The notes under the pieces were generated by a model. That model saw nothing but the letters and a program-made list of their open reading frames with translations, did no database searches and had not been told where the DNA came from. Below, in pieces: positions 40,491 to 48,457 of a DNA stretch of 64,000 nucleotides; position 1 is the stretch's first letter, and the number at the start of each line of letters is the position of its first letter. The DNA is from Thermobaculum terrenum ATCC BAA-798. GTDB lineage: Bacteria; Chloroflexota; Chloroflexia; Thermobaculales; Thermobaculaceae. The stretch lies in NCBI RefSeq assembly GCF_000025005.1, contig NC_013526.1, positions 248,001 through 312,000 on the forward strand. The letters run 5' to 3'. The translations under genes were made by a program, and so were the position numbers.

Positions 40491-43304
40491 GTGCAGGAGG
40501 ATCGTCCCCGGAAGCTGATCGAGGTAGCTCTGCCACTAGACGTGATAAATAAGGAGTCGAGCCGGGAGAAGTCCATTCGGCATGGGCATCCCTCTACGAT
40601 GCATTATTGGTGGGCGAGACGGCCCCTGGCTACTTGCAGGGCGGTGTTGTTTGCATCCTTGGTCGACGATCCCTCCGCCCATCCCGAGATGTATCCCACG
40701 GTCGAGGAGCAGGAGAGGGCCAGGGAGGAGCTGTTTGCGCTGATAGGGGAGCTTGTTAAATGGGAGAACTCCAACAACGAGCGGGTGCTGGCCAGGGCCA
40801 GGCAGAAAATAAAGGAGTCTACGGGAGGAGCCAAGTTGGTGGTAGTGGATCCCTTCTGTGGTGGTGGGTCCATACCGTTGGAGGCGCAGAGGCTGGGTTT
40901 GGGGGCACAGGGGAGCGACATCAACCCAGTAGCTGTACTGATCACGAAGGCGTTGATCGAGCTGCCTGGGAGGTTTGCAGGTTTGGCGCCCGTCAATCCC
41001 GATGCAAGGAGAGGAGGGATGAGTGTGGGGTGGCGAGGGGTCAGGGGGATGGCGGAGGACGTGAGGTACTATGGGCGGTGGATGAGGGATGAGGCGGAGA
41101 GGCGGATAGGGCATTTGTATCCGCGGGTGGAGTTGCCGCGGGAGCACGGTGGTGGAGAGGGGAGGGTCATAGCGTGGCTTTGGGCGAGGACGGTGCGATG
41201 TCCCAACCCCGCCTGTGGCGCCCAGATGCCCTTGGTCCGCTCTTTTGTGCTTTCTGCTAAGAAGGGTAAAGAGGTATGGGTTGAGCCGGAGGTGCTTTCT
41301 GATCGCCTGAGTGCGGGTTGTAGGGATGGTGTGATTAGGTACCACGTGCGCTCTGGCAGGGGCACGCCTCCGGAGGGGACGGTTATCAACCGCCAGGGTG
41401 CGCGGTGCATCGTCTGCGGATCGCCTGTATCCTTTGACTATATAAGGGACGAGGGCAAGGCCGGCAGGATGGGGCAGGAGCTGATGGCGATAGTCGCCGA
41501 AGGTCGCCGCGGCAGGGTGTACCTGCCACCGACGACGGAGCACATCGAGGCCGCCATGAAGAGCCAGCCCCAATGGAAGCCAGATACAGAATTGCCTAGG
41601 CAGGCTCTTGGTTTTAGGGTGCAGTTGTATGGTATGACCAAGCACAGCGATCTCTTTACGTCTCGGCAGCTGGTGGCATTGACGACGTTTAGCGATCTAG
41701 TGCGGGAGGCAAGGGAGCGAGTGTGGGAGGATGCCCTGGCTGCGGGCATGGAGAACGACCGGCGCGGTCTGGAGGAAGGGGGCAGGGGTGCCCGGGCATA
41801 CGCCGAGGCGATCGCTACCTATCTGGCGTTTGCGGTGGATAAGGCTGCAGATTATTGGTCTTCACTATGTAGTTGGCACTCAAGTCGTGAGATAGTGCGT
41901 AACACCTTCAGCAGACAGGCGATTCCGATGGTCTGGGATTACGCCGAGTGCGGCATTTTCAGTAACTCCACGGGCAACTGGATGGCGTGTGTGGAATGGG
42001 TTTGCAAGGCTCTTGAACACCTACCAGCGTCAGAACCTGGAAGAGCTTTACAACTCGATGCTACGGAGTCGATTAATGGCGTCCCCCTACCGATCGTGTC
42101 CACCGACCCCCCATACTATGACAACATAGGGTACGCGGATCTATCCGACTTCTTCTACATCTGGCTGAGGAGGAGTGTGGGGGACATCTACCCCTCCCTC
42201 TTTCGGACGGTGCTGGTCCCCAAAGAAGGGGAGCTGGTGGCCACCCCCTACAGGTTCGGGGGTGACAAAGACAAGGCGAGGGAGTTCTTCGAGGATGGGA
42301 TGAGGAAGACCTTTGAGAACATACGTGAGAAGGCTCATCCCGACTACCCCGTGACCATCTACTACGCCTACAAGCAGTCTGAATCTGACGGGGCTGAGGA
42401 TGGGGTGCTGCTGCGGGCGTCCAGGGGGTGGGAGGCGATGCTCACCGCGGCCATAGATGCTGGCTTGCAGATCACAGGCACCTGGCCTATGCGAACAGAG
42501 CTATCAAATAGACCAGTAGCGCTCAACACCAACGCCCTGGCATCGTCGGTGGTGCTGGTGTGCAGGGGCAGGGCAAGTGATGCTCCTGAGGCCACCAGGA
42601 GGGAGTTTCTGGGGGCACTCAGGCGGGAGCTGCCCGGCAGGCTGAGGGAGCTGCAGCGGGGGAACATAGCGCCGGTGGACCTGGCGCAGGCAGCGATAGG
42701 GCCGGGGATGGCGGTGTTTTCCCGGTACTCACAGGTGTTGGAGGCCGATGGGAGCAGGATGAGTGTGAGGGAGGCGTTGCGGATCATCAACGGGGTGTTG
42801 GACGAGGTGCTCAACGAGCAGGAGTGGGAGTACGATGGGGACACTAGGTGGGCCGTGGCGTGGTACGAGGCGTATGGGTATGAGGAGCGGGCGTACGGGG
42901 AGGCAGAGGTGTTGGCGAGGGCGAAGAACACGAGTGTGGAGGGGATGGAGGAGGCTGGGATAGTGAGGGCGTTGCGAGGGAAGGTGAGGTTGTTGAGGAG
43001 GGATGAGTTGGCCAAGGGCTGGGAGGCAGGCAGGGATCGGAGGCTGACGGTGTGGGAGGGGGTGCAGAGGATGATAGAGAGGTTGGAGGAGAAGGGAGAA
43101 GAGGGTGCTGGGAGGTTGCTGAGGGAGTTGGAGAGTGCGGGGGTTAGTGGGGACGTGATAAGGGATCTGGCGTACAGGTTGTACACGTTGTGTGAGCGCA
43201 AGGGGTGGACGGAGGAGGCGCTGGCGTACAACAGCCTGGTGGTGAGCTGGCCCCAGATCGTCGCCCGCGCGGGGAGCGGCACACAGCAGAGCAGCCTGCT
43301 CTAG
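40491..43304 (+). CDS. DUF1156 DNA methyltransferase with zinc ribbons
   Basis: DNA modification enzyme of 937 aa, GTG start with GGAGG 6 bases upstream. The DUF1156 N-terminus has Leu-Pro-Leu-Asp-Val-Ile-Asn and Met-His-Tyr-Trp-Trp-Ala-Arg-Arg-Pro-Leu. The SAM motif Asp-Pro-Phe-Cys-Gly-Gly-Gly-Ser is near residue 120 and the catalytic Asp-Pro-Pro-Tyr-Tyr near 537, typical of amino-group (N6-adenine or N4-cytosine) methylation. The roughly 400 residues between them include two Cys-x2/4-Cys pairs (about 239 and 306) that could form a zinc ribbon. The C-terminal 200 residues are helical and Glu/Arg/Gly-rich with unusual A/G-rich codons. It probably marks self DNA for the neighbouring helicase and ATPase. 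Confidence 0.88.
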   Translation: MQEDRPRKLIEVALPLDVINKESSREKSIRHGHPSTMHYWWARRPLATCRAVLFASLVDDPSAHPEMYPTVEEQERAREELFALIGELVKWENSNNERVLARARQKIKESTGGAKLVVVDPFCGGGSIPLEAQRLGLGAQGSDINPVAVLITKALIELPGRFAGLAPVNPDARRGGMSVGWRGVRGMAEDVRYYGRWMRDEAERRIGHLYPRVELPREHGGGEGRVIAWLWARTVRCPNPACGAQMPLVRSFVLSAKKGKEVWVEPEVLSDRLSAGCRDGVIRYHVRSGRGTPPEGTVINRQGARCIVCGSPVSFDYIRDEGKAGRMGQELMAIVAEGRRGRVYLPPTTEHIEAAMKSQPQWKPDTELPRQALGFRVQLYGMTKHSDLFTSRQLVALTTFSDLVREARERVWEDALAAGMENDRRGLEEGGRGARAYAEAIATYLAFAVDKAADYWSSLCSWHSSREIVRNTFSRQAIPMVWDYAECGIFSNSTGNWMACVEWVCKALEHLPASEPGRALQLDATESINGVPLPIVSTDPPYYDNIGYADLSDFFYIWLRRSVGDIYPSLFRTVLVPKEGELVATPYRFGGDKDKAREFFEDGMRKTFENIREKAHPDYPVTIYYAYKQSESDGAEDGVLLRASRGWEAMLTAAIDAGLQITGTWPMRTELSNRPVALNTNALASSVVLVCRGRASDAPEATRREFLGALRRELPGRLRELQRGNIAPVDLAQAAIGPGMAVFSRYSQVLEADGSRMSVREALRIINGVLDEVLNEQEWEYDGDTRWAVAWYEAYGYEERAYGEAEVLARAKNTSVEGMEEAGIVRALRGKVRLLRRDELAKGWEAGRDRRLTVWEGVQRMIERLEEKGEEGAGRLLRELESAGVSGDVIRDLAYRLYTLCERKGWTEEALAYNSLVVSWPQIVARAGSGTQQSSLL

Positions 43305-43410
43305 CGCCGCCGCAACGCGTGCGGTCAGCCAAGCCTTCGGGGTGAGAGGGCCTCATCTGCGGGGCCTGGCAGGGCCTGCACACCTAAATAGTTAGTAAGT
43401 CCAGCAGACA

Positions 43411-43445
43411 GCGTCGGGCAAGGGCTGGTGGCTTTTGCCCGACGC
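43411..43445 (+). terminator. 11-base perfect stem-loop after the methyltransferase
   Basis: Arms GCGTCGGGCAA (43411-43421) and TTGCCCGACGC (43435-43445) pair perfectly with a 13-base loop. It is 107 bases past the methyltransferase stop. There is no T-tract beyond the TTTT inside the 3' arm boundary. It probably separates the methyltransferase transcript from the DUF499 gene. Confidence 0.55.
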
Positions 43446-43522
43446 TCACTTTGCATGCCGTTTCGTATACTTTCGCATACAATGATGGAGCTTGGATCAA
43501 TCCGATTATGGAAGCCTTCTTG

Positions 43523-43596
43523 GGAGGCATCAGGTGCAGGCAGAACTTCCCCGGAAGCTGCTCGAGGTAGCTCTGCCACTGGACGTGATAAATTAA
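43523..43596 (+). pseudogene. Relic 5' end of a second DUF1156 methyltransferase gene
   Basis: The first 20 codons and the ribosome site of the methyltransferase at 40491 recur here. GGAGG-CATC, a 6-base spacer and a GTG at 43534 are followed by a 20-residue peptide with 16 identities to that N-terminus (Pro-Arg-Lys-Leu-Leu-Glu-Val-Ala-Leu-Pro-Leu-Asp-Val-Ile-Asn), then TAA at 43594. Homology stops at that point. Several differences are synonymous or conservative, so this looks like the remains of a once-working paralogue removed by deletion, not a fresh copy. A short regulatory upstream peptide is a less likely alternative. Confidence 0.7.
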
Positions 43597-43667
43597 GTAC
43601 TCTGTTGTAATATATCGATATCTCTGTTTATGTGCGTGATCACGATGGTGTGGAAAGGATTCTGGCT

Positions 43668-46600
43668 ATGGCGGCGAGCAACCATGAGCGTGTAGGCAGG
43701 GCTTTGCAGATAGTGCAGCGGGCGCTGCAGCCCTACATCGAGCGCGAGATGCGATCTCGGTTCGGCAAGAACTGGGAGTTCAAGGCTAAGGAGGTCCTGC
43801 GGGAGGACTGGACGGGAGGCGTCAACTGGGACGTGCAGGCTCAGCTCAAGCTGATGTGGGAGCTGTGGAGCGATGTCTTCTCTCAGCAGCTCGGGCCCGC
43901 AGAGCGCGGCCTAGTGGGAGAGCTCCGGGGAGTCAGGAACAACTGGGCCCACCAGAAGGCCTTTACGCTGGACGACGCCTACCGGGCGCTCGACACCGCT
44001 CACAGGCTGCTCACAGCTATAGCTTCTCCCGAAGCTGAGGAGTTGGACAGGCAGAAGCAGGAGATCCTGCGCATGCGCTACGAACAGCAGGCTCACAGCG
44101 AGGCCAGGCGGATAGCTTCAGGGGCGATAGGGGCCGATCTGGACACCAGCCTTCCACCGTGGAGGGAGGTCGTGGCCCCGCACGATGATGTGGCTCAGGG
44201 TGTGTACCTGCAGTCGGAGTTCGCAGCTGACCTGAACCAGGTTTATAAGGGTGAGGCTTCGGCCGAGTACGGGGACCCGCAGCTCTTCTTCGAGAGGACG
44301 TATATCACCGAGGGACTGCGCAGGCTGCTGGGGAATGCTCTCAGGAGGCTGAGCGGCATCGGTGGGGATCCCGTGGTGCAGCTGCAGACGAACTTCGGAG
44401 GTGGCAAGACCCACTCCATGATAGCCCTGTACCACCTGTTCTCGGGTGCGAGCCCTCTGGAGCTGCCCGGGGTAGAGTCCATAGTGCAGGATCTGGGGAT
44501 ATCTCAGATACCTCGAGTGCGCAGGGCGGTGCTGGTGGGCTACGCGCTCTCCCCCGCGGACAGCACGCGCAAGCCTGACGGTACGGTGGTGAGGACCATG
44601 TGGGGAGAGCTGGCCTGGCAGCTGCTCGGGAGGGAGGGCTACGAGCTCGTAGCCAACGCCGACAGCGCTGGCGTGAACCCAGGCTCCGATCGCCTGAAGG
44701 AGCTGTTCAGCCGGGCCCAGCCCTGCCTGATCCTGATCGATGAGTGGGTGACTTTCCTGAGGACGCTCTATGGCGTCAGCGGCATGCCCGCGGGATCGTT
44801 TGATTCCAACCTGTCGTTCGTGCAATCCCTGACCGAGGCGGTGAGAGCTTCGGAGCGCACGCTGCTGGTGGCCACCCTGCCGGCCTCGCAGGTGGAGGTC
44901 GGTGGCGAGGGTGGGCAGCAGGCGCTGGAAAGGCTGCAGCGGACGTTCGGCCGTGTGGAGGCCACCTGGCGCCCCGCAGACATGGAGGAGAGCTTTGAGA
45001 TAGTGCGCCGGCGGCTCTTCAAGCCCATTACCGAGTCCAACCTGCTCAGGAGGAGGGACGCCGTTGCTAAGGCTTTCGTGAAGTACTATCGCGATAACAG
45101 ACAGGACTTCCCCTCTGAGTGCTCTGAGGCCGCCTACGAGGACAGGATAAAGCGGGCGTACCCCATCCATCCCGAGCTGTTCGAGCGCCTGTACGACGAC
45201 TGGGCAGCCTTGGAGGACTTCCAACGGACTCGAGGCGTGCTGCGCCTGATGTCTGCCGTGGTACACCATCTATGGGCGAAGAACGATCGCAGCCCGTTGA
45301 TCATGCCCGCCAACATCCCGCTTGACGAACAAGCCGTAAGGTCCGAGCTGACCAGGTACCTGGAGAGCAACTGGCAGTCGATCATAGATCAGGATATAGA
45401 CGGCCCGGGGTCGGTGCCAGTTAGACTGGACCTGGCCAATCCCACCTTCGGGCGCTACTCGGCCTGCAGGCGGGTGTCGCGCACCATCTTCATGGGCTCT
45501 GCGCCAACCTACACCAGGCCCAACAACAGGGGTATCGATCCCGTGCGCATCAGGCTGGGGTGCGCTTTCCCGGGGGAGAGGGTGGCGGTCTTCGGCGACG
45601 CGCTCAACAGGCTGCAGGAGGAATCCAGCTACCTGTTCTACGATGCGGGCCGGTACTGGTATGGAACCAGCCCCACCGTCTCCAAGATAGCGAGGGATCG
45701 CGCCAGCCAGCAGAGCGACGAGGACGTGCTGTACGAGATAGAGCGCAGGCTCGAGAGGCAGCGTGGTGGCAGGGGGCTGTTCGTGTCCGTGCACGTATGC
45801 CCCAGCTCCTCCGCCGACGTGCCGGATACCCACGACGCCAAGCTGGTGATCCTGCCCCCTCGATACGTTCACTCGCGCAACGACGACCAGAGCGAAGCTA
45901 TGGCGAGGGCGCGGGAGTTCCTGGAATACCGTGGTCAGCAGCCGCGCATGAATCGTAACACCTTGGTGTTCTTGGCCGCGGATAAGAACGGCCTGGAATC
46001 CCTGAAGGGCAGCGTGAGGCAGTACCTGGCATGGAGGTCCATAGTCGACGAGGCCGAGTCCCTGAACCTGGACCAGTACGGGATGAGGCAAGCTGCGAAG
46101 AGGAAAGAGGACCTGGAGAAGGAGATCGAGCACAAGATACCCGAGGCTTACTGCTGGCTGCTGATCCCCGAGCATTCCCAGGAGGATAGAAACAAGTATC
46201 AGTTGCGGGAAGCCAGGATCAGCAGGAACGCCACGCTCGCGGAAGCGGCAAGCAACCACCTCCAGAGGGAAGGTATCCTGCTGGACCAGATGGCGCCTAC
46301 CGTGCTGCGCAAGGATCTGGATAAGATCCCCCTGTGGCAGGGGGATCACCTCTCGGTGCGGGACCTGCTCGATTACTACGCCCGCTACCTCTACCTACCG
46401 AAGGTCAGGAACGACGACGTCCTGCTGGATGCTATCAGGCTTGGGGTGAATAGGGCTAACTGGGAGGAGACCTTCGCCTACGCCGAGGGCTACGATGCAC
46501 AGCGCAACAGGTACGAGGGGTTGACCGTCAATGCCAACGTCAGCCCCTTACCAAGTGGTCTGCTGGTCAAGCCTGAGGTGGCCAAACGCCAGCTGGACGC

Positions 46601-46967
46601 AGAGAGGGCGGTTGAGCCGGCAGCTAGTGTCGGGGAAACACCCCTCTCTCAGGATGAGCGGCAGCGCCCGATCTACGACGAGCACGAGGGCGAGCCCACC
46701 CTGCCGGTCAGGGAGAGCGTGCAGACTAAGCCCAGGTACCGCAGGTACTTCGGGGAGTTCTCCCTGGAGCCCGACAGCTTCTCCAAACAATCCATGACGG
46801 TGTTTCAGGAGGTCATACAGCACGTGGCGGCGCTGGTAGGCGCTGACGTCAAGATAACCCTGCACGTGGATGTGGATGCGCCGGAGGGCATCCCGGAGGA
46901 CGTCAGGCAGGTGCTAAGCGAGAACTCCAGGACGCTCAGAGGTAAGTTCGACTTCAGCTCGGAGTAA
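43668..46967 (+). CDS. DUF499 ATPase with N-terminal HEPN/Swt1-like domain (defence)
   Basis: Large P-loop ATPase of 1099 aa. The N-terminal 140 residues resemble the Swt1-type HEPN domain and contain Arg90-Asn-Asn-Trp-Ala-His95, the Arg-x4-His signature of HEPN ribonucleases. The DUF499 ATPase follows, with Walker A Asn-Phe-Gly-Gly-Gly-Lys-Thr-His near residue 245 and Walker B Cys-Leu-Ile-Leu-Ile-Asp-Glu near 355. The remaining half is a family-specific region ending in a beta-rich domain. ATG 43668 has AAGGA 8 bases upstream; the GTG at 43632 in the same frame has no ribosome site. It is the last gene of the defence module with the DUF3883 helicase and DUF1156 methyltransferase. It probably senses or signals phage infection; the HEPN domain suggests RNA cleavage. 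Confidence 0.88.
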   Translation: MAASNHERVGRALQIVQRALQPYIEREMRSRFGKNWEFKAKEVLREDWTGGVNWDVQAQLKLMWELWSDVFSQQLGPAERGLVGELRGVRNNWAHQKAFTLDDAYRALDTAHRLLTAIASPEAEELDRQKQEILRMRYEQQAHSEARRIASGAIGADLDTSLPPWREVVAPHDDVAQGVYLQSEFAADLNQVYKGEASAEYGDPQLFFERTYITEGLRRLLGNALRRLSGIGGDPVVQLQTNFGGGKTHSMIALYHLFSGASPLELPGVESIVQDLGISQIPRVRRAVLVGYALSPADSTRKPDGTVVRTMWGELAWQLLGREGYELVANADSAGVNPGSDRLKELFSRAQPCLILIDEWVTFLRTLYGVSGMPAGSFDSNLSFVQSLTEAVRASERTLLVATLPASQVEVGGEGGQQALERLQRTFGRVEATWRPADMEESFEIVRRRLFKPITESNLLRRRDAVAKAFVKYYRDNRQDFPSECSEAAYEDRIKRAYPIHPELFERLYDDWAALEDFQRTRGVLRLMSAVVHHLWAKNDRSPLIMPANIPLDEQAVRSELTRYLESNWQSIIDQDIDGPGSVPVRLDLANPTFGRYSACRRVSRTIFMGSAPTYTRPNNRGIDPVRIRLGCAFPGERVAVFGDALNRLQEESSYLFYDAGRYWYGTSPTVSKIARDRASQQSDEDVLYEIERRLERQRGGRGLFVSVHVCPSSSADVPDTHDAKLVILPPRYVHSRNDDQSEAMARAREFLEYRGQQPRMNRNTLVFLAADKNGLESLKGSVRQYLAWRSIVDEAESLNLDQYGMRQAAKRKEDLEKEIEHKIPEAYCWLLIPEHSQEDRNKYQLREARISRNATLAEAASNHLQREGILLDQMAPTVLRKDLDKIPLWQGDHLSVRDLLDYYARYLYLPKVRNDDVLLDAIRLGVNRANWEETFAYAEGYDAQRNRYEGLTVNANVSPLPSGLLVKPEVAKRQLDAERAVEPAASVGETPLSQDERQRPIYDEHEGEPTLPVRESVQTKPRYRRYFGEFSLEPDSFSKQSMTVFQEVIQHVAALVGADVKITLHVDVDAPEGIPEDVRQVLSENSRTLRGKFDFSSE

Positions 46968-46996
46968 TACAAAGGCCTCGGCGCTCTCCCGCGGTG

Positions 46997-48196
46997 CTAG
47001 CCCCTGGGCTGGCCCGGGGTGAGCTTGCCTAGGATGACGCTGTGGCGTGCTCCTGTGGCGGAGGGGAGGTTGTTGGGTCGCAGGTGCAGGGTCTCGTAGC
47101 CTAGCACGGCAAACGCCACCGCCTCCTTGGCGTCGCTGGGGATGCCTGTGGCCTCCTGGAGCATCACCCTCTGGTAGGGCAGCGCTCGCGCTATCCCCTC
47201 CATGATCACCGGGTTGTGTACCCCTCCACCTCCCACGATCACCTCTGCGATGGGGTGCTTTGGCAGCACGAACTCCCTGATCGCCCGCGTGAAGCTGCGG
47301 ACGGTGAACTCGGTGGCCGTGGCCACCAGGTCCTCTGGGGGGATGTCCAGCCGCTGGCCCTCCTCCCACCACTGCTGGGCGCACTGCTCGCCGAAGGTCT
47401 CCCTGCCGGTCGACTTGGGAGGGGGCTGCGACAGGTAGGTGTGGTCCAGCCACTTGGCCAGCAGCTCCTCGTGCACTCTGCCGGAGCGGGCTATCTGGCC
47501 GTCGCGGTCGTACGCCAGCCTGCCGCCGGTCATCCGCCGCACCAGCCCGTCGATGAGCATGTTGCCGGGGCCCGTGTCGAAGGCCACCACCTGCTCGGGG
47601 GAGCAGCCAGCCGGCAGGACCGTGAGGTTGGCGATGCCCCCGATGTTGGCGGCGATCCTGCCCTTGTGGGGATGGGAGAAGAGCAGCAGGTCCACGAAGG
47701 GCACAAGGGGCGCTCCCTGCCCTCCCGCCGCCATGTCGCGTGGACGGAAGTCGGATATGACCGTTATGCCTGTCCTCTCGGCGATCACAGCTGGCTCGCC
47801 TATCTGGAAGGTAGAGGTAACTCGGTAATGGCCGATCGGGGTGGGCTCTGGGTGGTGGTACACTGTCTGGCCGTGGGAGCTGATGAACGCTACCTGGGAC
47901 GGCTCTATACCTGCCCGCCCGAGGACGGTGAGCACCGCGTCGGCGAAGGCGTGCCCCAGCACGAAGTGCAGGTCGGCGAGCTCCGGGATGGTCGCCGCGG
48001 GCTCGAAGAGGCGGAAGATCTTCTGGCGGATCTCCTCGTCGTAGGGCAGGGTCTCGAAGTGCAGGAGGCGGACGCGGAGGCTCGGTGGGGCTCCCGCTAT
48101 CGCTACCACCGCGACGTCCACCCCATCCACCGACGTGCCGGACATCAGGCCGACACATATGAGCTCTTGCTGGTCGGTCCCATCAGGGGCGCGCAT
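46997..48196 (-). CDS. anmK: Anhydro-N-acetylmuramic acid kinase
   Basis: Phosphorylates 1,6-anhydro-MurNAc to MurNAc-6-phosphate in peptidoglycan recycling, 399 aa, cytoplasmic. Family marks: Gly-Leu-Met-Ser-Gly-Thr-Ser-Val-Asp-Gly near residue 17, Ser-Ser-His-Gly-Gln-Thr-Val, Asp-Phe-Arg-Pro-Arg-Asp-Met-Ala-Ala-Gly-Gly-Gln-Gly-Ala-Pro (catalytic Asp), Asn-Ile-Gly-Gly-Ile-Ala-Asn and Phe-Asp-Thr-Gly-Pro-Gly. Start ATG 48196 shares its A with the TGA of the small ORF upstream (TGATG), implying coupling; a GTG at 48199 is an alternative. The next step, MurQ etherase, is not in the window. Its product feeds GlcNAc-6-phosphate, which links it loosely to the amino-sugar operon. Confidence 0.93.
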   Translation of the reverse strand: MRAPDGTDQQELICVGLMSGTSVDGVDVAVVAIAGAPPSLRVRLLHFETLPYDEEIRQKIFRLFEPAATIPELADLHFVLGHAFADAVLTVLGRAGIEPSQVAFISSHGQTVYHHPEPTPIGHYRVTSTFQIGEPAVIAERTGITVISDFRPRDMAAGGQGAPLVPFVDLLLFSHPHKGRIAANIGGIANLTVLPAGCSPEQVVAFDTGPGNMLIDGLVRRMTGGRLAYDRDGQIARSGRVHEELLAKWLDHTYLSQPPPKSTGRETFGEQCAQQWWEEGQRLDIPPEDLVATATEFTVRSFTRAIREFVLPKHPIAEVIVGGGGVHNPVIMEGIARALPYQRVMLQEATGIPSDAKEAVAFAVLGYETLHLRPNNLPSATGARHSVILGKLTPGQPRG

Positions 48197-48402
48197 CACC
48201 CCCTATGATAGCTCGTGGGACGATCCCTGTACCAGAGGGGCCTCCCATCGCGCTTGGCGGCGGGGCCCTGCTCCATCCTGAGGGCCCGCAGGTGGTTGCG
48301 AGTGTCCACCCTCAGGAGATACCTGTCCCACTCTCTCTGGAGTGGGCAGTCCTGCCTCTGGGGTTGTGCGGGCTGGCCAACTGCTTGTCGCGGGGGCAAC
48401 AT
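48196..48402 (-). CDS. Small Arg-rich protein, unknown, coupled to anmK
   Basis: A 68-residue ORF I do not recognise: Arg- and Gln-rich, one Cys, no membrane segment, with a central Asp-Cys-Pro-Leu-Gln-Arg-Glu-Trp-Asp-Arg-Tyr-Leu stretch. Two sequence facts support translation: AGGAGGTG stands 6 bases before the ATG, and its TGA overlaps the anmK ATG (TGATG). A purely leader-peptide role for anmK translation is possible. It lies just past the hairpin that ends the nirK gene. Confidence 0.5.
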   Translation of the reverse strand: MLPPRQAVGQPAQPQRQDCPLQREWDRYLLRVDTRNHLRALRMEQGPAAKRDGRPLWYRDRPTSYHRG

Positions 48403-48418
48403 CTTACACCTCCTATGG

Positions 48419-48450
48419 GGACGGGGCTGGGATAGCTCCCAGCCCCGTCC
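48419..48450. terminator. 13-base perfect stem-loop ending nirK
   Basis: Arms 48419-48431 and 48438-48450 pair perfectly around a 6-base loop, 7 bases after the nirK stop on the minus strand. No T-tract follows. The ribosome site of the next ORF begins within 5 bases of the stem. Confidence 0.6.
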
Positions 48451-48457
48451 GTTCGAT

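Larger units (their letters stand above)
43305..43667. other. Intergenic region between methyltransferase and DUF499 gene
   Basis: The 363-base gap holds a terminator-like hairpin (43411-43445), a TACAAT -10-like element (43478-43483) without a clear -35, and a relic of a second DUF1156 gene start (43523-43596). I see no intact gene. The 60-codon ORF from 43428 overlaps the relic and has no support. Confidence 0.5.

Noticed and set aside
40491-41645. 369-codon minus-strand frame opposite the methyltransferase N-terminus
   Set aside because: Pro/His/Arg-rich shadow with no domain; the plus strand carries the DUF1156 and SAM motifs.
43428-43610. 60-codon plus-strand ORF before the DUF499 gene
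   Set aside because: It overlaps the hairpin and the DUF1156 relic in another frame and has no ribosome site.
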